DNA from: an uncultured Clostridia bacterium
Lineage (GTDB): Bacteria > Bacillota > Clostridia > TANB77 > CAG-508
Assembly (NCBI GenBank): GCA_934141475.1
Contig: CAKPCG010000015.1
Location: 1 to 41,947 of the forward strand
Direction of reading: 5' to 3'
Length of the DNA: 41,947 nt
Shown: positions 34,205 to 41,818 of the stretch, in pieces
How the letters are laid out: the number at the start of each line of letters is the position of its first letter
Numbering within the stretch: the first letter of the stretch is position 1
Notes under the pieces: model-generated
The model's database searches: none
The model's input: only the letters and a program-made list of their open reading frames with translations
What the model was told of the DNA's origin: nothing
Made by a program: the position numbers and the translations under genes

Positions 34205-34308
34205 TTTAAATGCACCTCCCTTATTCGTATACTCGCTAATCCTCAAAAAAGGTAGTTACTTAGGTTTGTAACATTTAGTTACCTTGATTAAGCGGATTAC
34301 AGTTAACT
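34205..34308 (-). ncRNA. L21-type ribosomal-protein leader (candidate)
   Basis: About 100 bases of untranslated leader between the rplU promoter and start codon. Visible pairing: GTAAC with GTTAC around TAAAT (a small hairpin), and TAATCC with GGATTA over a longer range; CGCT/AGCG offers an alternative pairing. Position and structure match the idea of an L21 autoregulatory leader, but the Rfam model was not run. Confidence 0.5.
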
Positions 34309-34337
34309 ATTATACTATATATGTTTTTGCTTGTCAA
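34309..34337 (-). promoter_or_regulatory. Consensus promoter of rplU-rpmA
   Basis: Minus strand TTGACA (34332-34337), 17 bases, TATAAT (34309-34314). The -35 box overlaps the scpA stop codon. Confidence 0.85.
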
Positions 34338-35095
34338 TCGTTTTTTTCAACTTTTTTCTTGCTTACATTTATATCTCCAAATAAACCACTTTGATCAGTT
34401 TCTATTTTATTTCTCCTAGAAAGTTCAAGAAGACCAGAAAAAGCTGTTACAACTTCTTGCCTATTATGTTTTTGAATTGAAAATAATTTATTAAATACAA
34501 AGCTTTTGTTTTTTATCAATTCCTTAAACATCTCTTTTACCTTACTTACAACTGTATAAGTATCTGTTAAAGCTATTTTTTCAATATTTTTTGCATTTAA
34601 ATTTATTTTTTCTTGATTTTTGTTCCATAATTTTTCATATAAATCTGGTATAATATTTTTTTCATAGCTTACTTCTAATTGCATCTTTGGAAGTTCTATA
34701 TTTTCTGGTGCTTTATAAAATCTTTTAGAGTTTTCTTCAAAATTTTTTTTAATTTTTTCTGATATTTCTTTATACTTTTTATATTCTATAATCCTTCTTA
34801 TTAACTCATCTTCTGAAATTTCTTCTGATTCTTCTTGTTTATTTGGAAGTAATTTTTTTGATTTTATATAAAGGAGAGTAGATGCAAGTGTTAAAAATTC
34901 ACTTGCAACCTCTAAATTTAGTTCTTGTGCTCTATCTAGGAATTCGATATATTGGTCTGTTATTTCATCTAATTTTATTTCATATATACTCATTTTATTT
35001 TTTTCTATTAAGTTACACAATAAATCTAATGGTCCTTCAAAGTTTTCTAGTTTTATTGCATATTTTTTTGTTTCTAAAGCAAGTATATTTGACAT
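34334..35095 (-). CDS. scpA: Segregation and condensation protein ScpA
   Basis: 253-aa kleisin of the SMC-ScpAB condensin. N-terminal helix YAIKLENFEGPLDLLCNLIE, then EFLTLASTLLYIKSKKLLP; the C-terminal winged helix (VTAFSGLLELSRRNKI) contacts the SMC head. scpB is not adjacent. Followed directly by the rplU promoter. Confidence 0.95.
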   Translation of the reverse strand: MSNILALETKKYAIKLENFEGPLDLLCNLIEKNKMSIYEIKLDEITDQYIEFLDRAQELNLEVASEFLTLASTLLYIKSKKLLPNKQEESEEISEDELIRRIIEYKKYKEISEKIKKNFEENSKRFYKAPENIELPKMQLEVSYEKNIIPDLYEKLWNKNQEKINLNAKNIEKIALTDTYTVVSKVKEMFKELIKNKSFVFNKLFSIQKHNRQEVVTAFSGLLELSRRNKIETDQSGLFGDINVSKKKVEKND

Positions 35096-35167
35096 TTTTC
35101 TCTCCTTCTTTTTAATATTAAAATTTTAATTATTCTTCTTTTTTTAGTATTTTCTTTTTGGCTTTCT

Positions 35168-37369
35168 TTATTCTTTTGTTCCTTCAGTATTTTCTTCTTT
35201 ATCTTCTTTGCTTTCCTCAATTTCTTTATTCTCTGTATTTTCTGTTTCTTCTACATTTTCTGCTCTTTTTTCTCTTAATTCATTCATCATTAAATTTATT
35301 CTACCTTGGTTATCTATTTCAATTACTTTTACAGTAACCTTTTCACCAACTTTGATATAATCTTCTACTCTTCTTATATGTTCTTTTGCAATTTTAGATA
35401 TATGAAGTAGTCCTTCTTTTCCGTTTCCTAAATCTACAAAAGCTCCATAAGAAGTAATTCTTGTAACTGCACCATAATAGATTCCACCAACTTCTATTTC
35501 ACGAACTATATCTTCTATCATATCTAAGGCATCATATGCTTTTTCACTATTTTGACCATAAATATAAACTTGTCCATCTTCTTCTATATCTATTTTTACA
35601 CCTGTTTCATCTATAATTTTATTTATTACTTTTCCACCAGAACCAATTACATCTTTTATTTTTTCTGGTTTAATTTTTGTTGTTATTATTTTTGGTGCAT
35701 ATTCAGATATTTCTTTTCTTGGTTCACTTAAAACTGGTAACATTATATCATTTAAAATATACATACGGGCTTTATGAGTTCTTTCAAAAGCTTCTTTTAT
35801 TATGTCATATGATAATCCATCTACTTTTATGTCTACTTGTATTGCTGTTATTCCTTTTTCTGTTCCACCAACTTTAAAATCCATGTCTCCAAAGAAATCT
35901 TCAATTCCTTGAATATCTGTCATCATAACATAATTATCCGGATTTTCTGGATCTGTTATTAAACCTGTAGAAATTCCTGCAACTGGTCTTTTTATAGGAA
36001 CACCTGCATCCATTAATGATAATGTACTTGCACATATACTTCCTTGTGATGTTGAACCATTAGATGATAATATTTCAGATACAACTCTTATACTATATGG
36101 GAATTCTTCTACAGATGGTAATACAGGAACTAGAGCTTTTTCAGCTAATGCACCATGACCTATTTCACGTCTTCCTGGTCCACGAGATGTTCTTGCTTCT
36201 CCAACTGAATATGCAGGGAAATTATATTGGTGCATATATCTTTTTGATTTTTCTAAATCAATTCCATCTAATTCTTGTTCTTCACTTACCATTCCTAGTG
36301 TTGTAATTGACATAACTTGTGTCAAGCCCCTTGTAAACATTGCACTTCCATGTACTCTTGGAAGTAATCCAACTTCACATGAAAGTGGTCTTATTTCATC
36401 TAAATTTCTTCCATCAACACGTTTGTGTTCATAGAAAATCATATCTCTTACAACTTTTTTCTCTAATTTATATAAAGCCTCAGAAATTGCAGATTTATCC
36501 TCTTCAAACTTATCTTCTCCAAATTTTTCTTTGTATTCTTCATTTACTTTTTCAGATAATTTATCAATATTGTTATCTCTTACTTGTTTATCTCTTTCAG
36601 TTACCGCTGTTTTCATTTCGTCTTTGTAGTTTTCTGATAAATAATCATATATTTCTGGTATAACTGCAAATGATTTATATTCAAATTTTTGTTTTCCAAT
36701 TTCTTCTTTAATTTTTGAAATAAATTCACATAATTTTTTTATTTCTACATGAGCTGTTTTTATTGCCTCTAACATTTTTTCATCTGATACTTCATTAGCA
36801 CCTGCTTCTATCATTGCTATTTTGTCATGTGTTCCTGCAACTGTTAGAGTTAAATCACTATGTTCTCTTTGTTCAACTGTTGGGTTTATTACAATCTCAT
36901 CATTTACTAAACCTACATTTACAGCTGCTGTTGGTCCTCCAAATGGAATATCTGATATTGAAAGTGCACAAGATGCACCAATCATTGCTGCAACTTCTGG
37001 TGAGTTATCTTGTTCTACTGATAAAACTGTGCATACAACTACAACATCGTTTCTAAAATCTTTTGGGAATAAAGGTCTTAAAGGTCTATCTATTGCTCTT
37101 GATGTTAAAATTGCTTTATCTGTTGGTTTTCCTTCTCTTTTTGTGAATGATCCTGGTATTTTTCCTACTGAATATAATTTTTCTTCAAAATCTACTGATA
37201 ATGGGAAAAAGTCTATTCCTTCTTTTGGTTCTTTTGATGCTGTTACATTTACCATAACAACAGTGTCTCCATATCTTACTAAAACACTTCCATTGGCTAA
37301 TGCTGCCATTTTTCCTGTTTCTATTGTTAATTTTCTTCCTGCTAGTTCTGTTTCATAAACTTTAAACAT
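35168..37369 (-). CDS. pnp: Polyribonucleotide nucleotidyltransferase (PNPase)
   Basis: 733-aa phosphorolytic 3'-5' exoribonuclease. Two RNase PH domains (SFTKREGKPTDKAILTSRAIDRPLRP; SRGPGRREIGHGALAEKALVPV), KH domain (KIKDVIGSGGKVINKIIDE) near 560-620 and S1 domain (GAVTRITSYGAFVDLGNGKEGLLHIS) near 625-690. The last 30 or so residues are an acidic tail (VEETENTENKEIEESKEDKE). It follows rpsO, the usual pair, but a terminator lies between. Confidence 0.98.
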   Translation of the reverse strand: MFKVYETELAGRKLTIETGKMAALANGSVLVRYGDTVVMVNVTASKEPKEGIDFFPLSVDFEEKLYSVGKIPGSFTKREGKPTDKAILTSRAIDRPLRPLFPKDFRNDVVVVCTVLSVEQDNSPEVAAMIGASCALSISDIPFGGPTAAVNVGLVNDEIVINPTVEQREHSDLTLTVAGTHDKIAMIEAGANEVSDEKMLEAIKTAHVEIKKLCEFISKIKEEIGKQKFEYKSFAVIPEIYDYLSENYKDEMKTAVTERDKQVRDNNIDKLSEKVNEEYKEKFGEDKFEEDKSAISEALYKLEKKVVRDMIFYEHKRVDGRNLDEIRPLSCEVGLLPRVHGSAMFTRGLTQVMSITTLGMVSEEQELDGIDLEKSKRYMHQYNFPAYSVGEARTSRGPGRREIGHGALAEKALVPVLPSVEEFPYSIRVVSEILSSNGSTSQGSICASTLSLMDAGVPIKRPVAGISTGLITDPENPDNYVMMTDIQGIEDFFGDMDFKVGGTEKGITAIQVDIKVDGLSYDIIKEAFERTHKARMYILNDIMLPVLSEPRKEISEYAPKIITTKIKPEKIKDVIGSGGKVINKIIDETGVKIDIEEDGQVYIYGQNSEKAYDALDMIEDIVREIEVGGIYYGAVTRITSYGAFVDLGNGKEGLLHISKIAKEHIRRVEDYIKVGEKVTVKVIEIDNQGRINLMMNELREKRAENVEETENTENKEIEESKEDKEENTEGTKE

Positions 37370-37442
37370 AAAATTTCTCCTTTTTTATATTATTTTTTAC
37401 ACCCTTTTTATTATTTTTAGTTTATTATTAGTATGTAACCTC

Positions 37443-37473
37443 TATAATATGCTTTTACTTTAAGCACATTATA
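37443..37473. promoter_or_regulatory. Inverted repeat with extended -10 upstream of pnp
   Basis: 12-bp inverted repeat with one A/C mismatch and a 7-base loop. Its outer ends are TATAAT on both strands. On the minus strand it is TGTATAAT, an extended -10, so pnp may start here. It could also be a leader hairpin for PNPase autocontrol. Confidence 0.5.
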
Positions 37474-37513
37474 CAAGCTACACTTAACTAATATATAAAC
37501 TTTAAAAATAAGA

Positions 37514-37532
37514 GGGCAAATTTTTGTTGCCC
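37514..37532 (-). terminator. Terminator of rpsO
   Basis: GGGCAA / TTGCCC stem with 7-base loop, then TCTTATTTTT on the minus strand. Probably partial, since rpsO-pnp read-through is common. Confidence 0.75.
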
Positions 37533-37545
37533 CCCCTTTGTATAA

Positions 37546-37812
37546 TTATTTTCTTAATCCTAATTTTGCAACTATTTCTCTATATCTGTTTATATCTTTT
37601 TTAGCTAAATAGTTTAATAGATTTCTTCTTTTTCCAACCATTTTTAAAAGTCCTCTTCTTGAATGGTTATCTTTTTTATGAACTTTTAAGTGTTCTGTTA
37701 GTTCATTGATTCTTTCTGTTAAAAGAGCGATTTGTACTTCTGGTGAACCAGTATCTTTTTCGTCTCTTTTATATTTTTCAATTATTTCAGCTTTTGCTTC
37801 TTTAGAAATCAT
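37546..37812 (-). CDS. rpsO: 30S ribosomal protein S15
   Basis: 88 aa: MISKEAKAEIIEKYKRDEKD, TGSPEVQIALLTERI, HSRRGLLKMVGKRRNLLNYL. Normal length. Ribosome site TAGGAGG; a leader of about 90 bases with inverted repeats precedes it. Confidence 0.98.
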   Translation of the reverse strand: MISKEAKAEIIEKYKRDEKDTGSPEVQIALLTERINELTEHLKVHKKDNHSRRGLLKMVGKRRNLLNYLAKKDINRYREIVAKLGLRK

Positions 37813-37840
37813 TTTTTTACACCTCCTATTTTTCTTTTCT

Positions 37841-37892
37841 CCTTAAACCTGGTTTAAAATCGGGTGTCTTAATTATTTAACTAAGTTTAAGG
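37841..37892 (-). ncRNA. Structured rpsO leader (candidate S15 autoregulatory RNA)
   Basis: CCTTAAAC (37841-37848) is the exact partner of GTTTAAGG (37885-37892). Overlapping it, TTAAACC-T-GGTTTAA (37843-37857) forms a competing local palindrome 28 bases before the start codon. Two mutually exclusive folds near the ribosome site fit feedback by S15, but this is inferred. Confidence 0.45.
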
Positions 37893-37909
37893 AATTTTTT
37901 ACATGTGTT

Positions 37910-37938
37910 ATTTTACAACATTTTGTGAGTTTTGGCAA
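37910..37938 (-). promoter_or_regulatory. Promoter of rpsO
   Basis: Minus strand TTGCCA (37933-37938), 17 bases, TAAAAT (37910-37915). Confidence 0.65.
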
Positions 37939-37967
37939 GGGGTTTGAGAAATTTTTTTAACAAATGC

Positions 37968-38003
37968 AAAAAAGGCAACTCATATTTATGAATCGCCTTT
38001 TTT
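37968..38003 (-). terminator. Terminator of the 38018-39217 gene
   Basis: AAAAAAGGC / GCCTTTTTT stem, 15 bases after the stop codon. Confidence 0.8.
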
Positions 38004-38017
38004 AATTTAACATTCAA

Positions 38018-39217
38018 CTATTTAGCAGTTATTCTTTTCTTAATACATGTTTTAACTCTTTCAGTCTCTTCATTTAGACTCATTCCCGTACAATCAATCA
38101 TTTCAATTGGATTTTTTATATTCCATCTATACATTTCTGCATATACTTTTTTATATAATTCATTATACTCATATGGTCTAGAATCGTTAGTGTCTATTAC
38201 AACATTTTTATTACGAAGTTCCACTTCTATTTTCGAGTTATCAATAAGAAATATTACAAATTTCGGCATAATCGATTTTAAATATTCCTTATATTTTTCA
38301 ATTCGTTCATCCATTGTTAATTTTTCATCATATACAATGTATTTACGAATTTCTTCGGATTGATCTAAGCATACCAAACCTTGCCTTATAAGTTCTGTTA
38401 CTACTGAAGTTTTACCCACTCCATCTACACCTTCTAATATTGCTTTACTAAATGTAACTTTTTTTATATTTTCATCTAGGTACAATATATTGTTAGTAAC
38501 ATCTACAATTCCAGTTATACAAAATTTCTTAGTAGTTTTTATAATAGTAAGACCATTGCAATATCTCTCTACTACAAATTTTCTACCGCCATCGTTTTCC
38601 ATATATTGACAAACATTCACTCCTCTTTTTGCATTTTTATATACGCCAATTTTTGTACAAAACTGTAAATGTGACTGAAGATTTTTGTTATTTGTAACAA
38701 CATATCTTTTTAAATAAGCAATGTTTGTTAGCCAATCTTTCATAACTGGTACGACATTTTCTTTATAATATATAAAGTCAATTGTAATTCCATTTTTCAT
38801 GCAGATTCTTTTTGTGTTTTCAATAGCATACAAAACTTCAAACTGCTTGGTATTATTGCTATTAGATTTGTCGTAAAATATTACTATTTTCTTTTTCAAG
38901 TTTGCAGCAGTTGTTAATTCTACCGCTGTTTCTATTGAAAAGTTTGAATTGATTATGCAACAGAAAATATCAGAATTTAAAATTTCTTTTGTTTTCTTCT
39001 CTGTAATCTTTTCAATTCCTTCTTCTTCGTTATGAAAAAAAGGACCTGCATATAATATTGGATATTCCTTTAGTTCCGTTGGTTCAGTGATAGAGGTGAG
39101 TTCTTCAGTGACCTTTAAAAGTCTTAACCGCCAGTTTTCAGTTGTTTTTTGAGAACCTTCGCCCTCGGAGTTTTTAGAAACAATATTTAAGTTCCCTGAA
39201 AAATAAATTTTTGTCAT
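38018..39217 (-). CDS. Fusion of deoxyribosyltransferase-like and dNMP-kinase-like domains
   Basis: 399 aa. Residues about 1-135 look like a nucleoside 2-deoxyribosyltransferase-type fold (IYFSGNLN, YPILYAGPFFHNEEEG, LNSDIFCCIIN, ETAVELTTAANLKKKIVIFYD). Residues about 260-399 are a P-loop kinase (KAILEGVDGVGKTSVVTEL, matching the thymidylate-kinase style EGxDGxGKT, then VIDTNDSRPYEY). The middle is unrecognised. Such a protein could process free deoxynucleosides or nucleotides, and the neighbouring Ham1-like gene also points to nucleotide housekeeping or defence. One in-frame CGG (39128, in NWRLRL) must be read as sense. Own promoter and terminator. Domain calls are by eye. Confidence 0.6.
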   Translation of the reverse strand: MTKIYFSGNLNIVSKNSEGEGSQKTTENWRLRLLKVTEELTSITEPTELKEYPILYAGPFFHNEEEGIEKITEKKTKEILNSDIFCCIINSNFSIETAVELTTAANLKKKIVIFYDKSNSNNTKQFEVLYAIENTKRICMKNGITIDFIYYKENVVPVMKDWLTNIAYLKRYVVTNNKNLQSHLQFCTKIGVYKNAKRGVNVCQYMENDGGRKFVVERYCNGLTIIKTTKKFCITGIVDVTNNILYLDENIKKVTFSKAILEGVDGVGKTSVVTELIRQGLVCLDQSEEIRKYIVYDEKLTMDERIEKYKEYLKSIMPKFVIFLIDNSKIEVELRNKNVVIDTNDSRPYEYNELYKKVYAEMYRWNIKNPIEMIDCTGMSLNEETERVKTCIKKRITAK

Positions 39218-39305
39218 TTTATAGTTCTCCTTTTTTAATATTAACTTCAGATATTATCTGTAGTTTTGAAAATTCAACATTTTCTTTCGGTATTTACTGT
39301 TAATA

Positions 39306-39333
39306 ATTATACAGTTTTTTTATATTATGTCAA
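39306..39333 (-). promoter_or_regulatory. Promoter of the fusion gene
   Basis: Minus strand TTGACA (39328-39333), 16 bases, TATAAT (39306-39311). Confidence 0.8.
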
Positions 39334-39400
39334 GTTATCGTTTTATATTTTTTTCGTTTTTTACTTTTCTTATAATTTCTAATATTTAATGTTTTCAAAA

Positions 39401-39424
39401 AATAGGTGTACTTTAACACCTATT
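39401..39424 (-). terminator. Terminator of the Ham1-like gene
   Basis: AATAGGTGT / ACACCTATT stem, 6-base loop, then a T run on the minus strand. Confidence 0.85.
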
Positions 39425-39433
39425 CCTTTATGT

Positions 39434-40016
39434 TTATTTTTCTTTTATATTCTCATACCACTTTGCAAATTCTTCCATTGCCTGAAATGAACCACCTATC
39501 TTTTTTCTATTTTCTCTTTCATTTGAATCCATTTCTGCTAATGTTTTGTCAAAACCATTAGGCTTAAAAATATACCATAAATCTGACCATTTTTCTTCTC
39601 TGTCTACTCCTTGAATTTTATTTGATAAATTTCCGTGGATGTTTACCATAAAAATAATGTATTTCTTTTCCATCATGATATGCTAAGCACTCATTAAATG
39701 CACATTTTCTATTTTGTTTATCTTCCATTAATTTTAAAATTCCTTGTATTCCTATTGTATCTAGGGAAAAGTTTACAAATGCTCTTGGAAAACCATTTAG
39801 CTCATCAATTCTAAAGTCTGTATCTAGTGCAATACAAGGTCTTTTTACTATTTCATAGGCTTGTTTCACTTTAGCCGTTGCTATTTCCTTTATATCATCA
39901 CTCCTAGGTTCATCTAATTCATAATTGAATGTTTTAAATTTTAAATTTTGAAAATATTTTTCAGCCGATTTTATTTTTCCATGATTATGCGTCACAAAAA
40001 TAATCTCTTTCTCCAT
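39434..40016 (-). CDS. Ham1/RdgB-like nucleotide pyrophosphatase, +1 frameshift
   Basis: About 193 aa once one base is skipped. Ham1-type motifs: FVTHNHGKIKSAEKYF at the start, ALDTDFRIDELNGFPRAFV in the place of the DSGLxVDALxGxPG block. Family enzymes hydrolyse non-canonical NTPs such as dITP and XTP. The zero frame ends at 39618 after GKHPRKFIK. Dropping the C of CGG (39633-39635) gives GKHPGNLSNKIQGVDREEKW and runs to 39434, ending with AEMDSNERENR.. SFQAMEEFAKWYE, which is typical Ham1 C-terminal sequence. Lies 11 bases after a small membrane-protein gene. Confidence 0.78.
39633..39635 (-). other. Putative +1 frameshift site 6 (CCA CGG A) in the Ham1-like gene
   Basis: Zero frame CAT CCA CGG AAA TTT. 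Dropping the C gives CAT CCA GGA AAT TTA (His-Pro-Gly-Asn-Leu), in frame with the remaining 67 residues. Confidence 0.7.
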
Positions 40017-40027
40017 ATAAAACCCCC

Positions 40028-40429
40028 CTATATATATCTAATAATCCAATACATAACTACTCCAAAAGCCGTGGCAATTCCATTTATAATAACATAACGT
40101 TTCATACTAGTATTAGATTTTTTCTTCATAAATATATTAATAGGAATTAATACACATATATATAATATTAATAATATAATACCCAACATCATATTAAAAC
40201 CAGCATCTGATTCTGGCACATCATAGCTACTACCTTTAGGTTGATTACTTAAGAAAGCATAAATAAGCCACCAAAATATTGTATCTATATAACCAATTGC
40301 AATATTGTAAATAGTTGAAAGTGCAAGCATTATCTTTGTTTTTATTTTTTTATCAAATTTTACAAATCCGATTATTAATACTACTATTAAAAAACTTATA
40401 TATATTGCACTTAATTCAAAAAAAGACAT
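40028..40429 (-). CDS. Small membrane protein
   Basis: 133 aa with about four membrane helices (LSAIYISFLIVVLIIGFV, MLALSTIYNIAIGYIDTIFW, MLGIILLILYICVLIPINIF, VIINGIATAFGVVMYWIIRY). Ribosome site GGAGG. No family recognised; likely co-transcribed with the Ham1-like gene. Confidence 0.65.
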   Translation of the reverse strand: MSFFELSAIYISFLIVVLIIGFVKFDKKIKTKIMLALSTIYNIAIGYIDTIFWWLIYAFLSNQPKGSSYDVPESDAGFNMMLGIILLILYICVLIPINIFMKKKSNTSMKRYVIINGIATAFGVVMYWIIRYI

Positions 40430-40534
40430 TTTTATTCCTCCATATCGTGTTTAATTAACAGTATATATAACTTATATCACAAATTTCTATGTCAAGCAAT
40501 ATTTTATAAAAAATTGTAAATTATCACTCTTTTA

Positions 40535-40918
40535 CTATTTATCAATAGAAAAATAGTAAACTATCATAATTAAAGAGATTACTAATCCAATATAAAATTC
40601 TGGAAAAGCAAATTTTATACTATTATAAATACTCATTTTCCCCGTTATATTCATTATGTGCCAAGTAAAGAATTGATATATTTCTGAAACTACAATTCCA
40701 ACTGTTCCTAATGCCCCCAATATTTTATTTATCTTTTTATTTTTAAATGATGCCCATACACCTATAACAAATAATACTACTGATATAATTCCTATTGGGT
40801 TAATCAAGTTAATCAATCCACTAATTTCCTGTACGCCTTTCATTCCTCCATATTGATTTAATAACATTGGCGACAAACTAATTAAGAATGCTATTGTTAA
40901 TTTAATTTTCTTTTTCAT
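40535..40918 (-). CDS. Small membrane protein
   Basis: 127 aa with about four membrane helices (KLTIAFLISLSPMLLNQYGG, PIGIISVVLFVIGVWASF, ILGALGTVGIVVSEIYQFF, FYIGLVISLIMIVYYFSI). Ribosome site GGAG. No family recognised. Confidence 0.65.
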   Translation of the reverse strand: MKKKIKLTIAFLISLSPMLLNQYGGMKGVQEISGLINLINPIGIISVVLFVIGVWASFKNKKINKILGALGTVGIVVSEIYQFFTWHIMNITGKMSIYNSIKFAFPEFYIGLVISLIMIVYYFSIDK

Positions 40919-40966
40919 AAAATCTCCATTTCTAACTATTATTTTCTAATAAGTTATTATTTTTTA

Positions 40967-41395
40967 TTATCTGCCATTCTTTCTTCCAATATATATAGTA
41001 ACCACTATTATCATCAGACTTATAAATATAGAAATTTTAACAATATCATTATAATTGAATTTATGATGTTTGCTTAAATATTGCTCTATATAATAAGACT
41101 TTTCATTTAAATACAAATTAGTAGATTTAATTGAATTATCATTATAATGTAAAGAAAGAACTGAATAATCATTTACCCCTGCACCACTAATTTCAATTTT
41201 CCTTACATCTTTTAAATTTTCAATTTTTATATTATCTTTTTGTAAGTTTTCTTCAATAATAGCTATATTGGTTTTATCAACATTTAATTCATAGTTTACT
41301 CCCTAAAAAGTAACACAAAAATCAATACCACAAATAATAATAGGAGAAATAATCAATATTATTTTTATAAAATTTAAAAATCTCTTTCCTTTCAT
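40967..41395 (-). pseudogene. Membrane-protein gene with internal TAG stop
   Basis: 142-codon frame starting MKGKRFLNFIKIILIISPII. TAG at codon 31 (41303-41305) interrupts it, then the same frame continues GVNYELNVDKTNIAIIEENL to a C-terminal helix (ISIFISLMIIVVTIYIG) and stops at 40967. No start codon lies shortly after the TAG. It looks like a single-base nonsense mutation (a Tyr codon would fit). TAG ends carB normally, so general TAG recoding is unlikely. Confidence 0.7.
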
Positions 41396-41449
41396 AAAAC
41401 AAAACTCACTTTCAAATTTTTCTTTTCTACTCAACTATTAAATTGTAAT

Positions 41450-41780
41450 TTATCTTTTAGAATATTTCTTTAAAAATTCTTCTAATTCTGTTTCGCTGTT
41501 AAAAATTGTTTCAAAGATATTATACAATGTATCAGTAGCATCATACTCACCTATTGCAATTAAATAAGCTCAAAACTATTTCACTCTTTAAATCCAGCGT
41601 TTCAAATTCCTTTTGCTTTTCTTCTGGAGTTTGATTTTTATTTCCATATCCCCAATTATCTTCATTTTTTAAAAAGCAATAATAAGAAATTTTGTATTTA
41701 TCAAATAAATCACATATTTTTAATATATTTTCTTTATTTCTAGCTCTTCCTGCTATAAAAAATTCATTTTTATTTTCCAT
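41450..41780 (-). pseudogene. Deoxyribosyltransferase-like gene with internal loss and frameshift
   Basis: Starts ATG at 41780 (site AAGGGAG): MENKNEFFIAGRARNKENIL, a beginning I associate with a small deoxyribosyltransferase-like family. The zero frame stops at 41547 after LSLFNCNR. In the +1 frame the end IAIGEYDATDTLYNIFETIF follows and stops at 41450. The normal middle of such proteins (around 40 residues) seems to be missing, so this is probably a deletion with a frame change near 41575, not a CGG site (zero-frame codons TTG AGC). Confidence 0.5.
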
Positions 41781-41818
41781 AATCATTCTCCCTTAAAAAT
41801 TACTATTTGTATTTAACT

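Noticed and set aside
41547..41786. The frame break near 41575 as a seventh CGG site
   Set aside because: Zero-frame codons there are TTG AGC, no CGG; it looks like an internal deletion.
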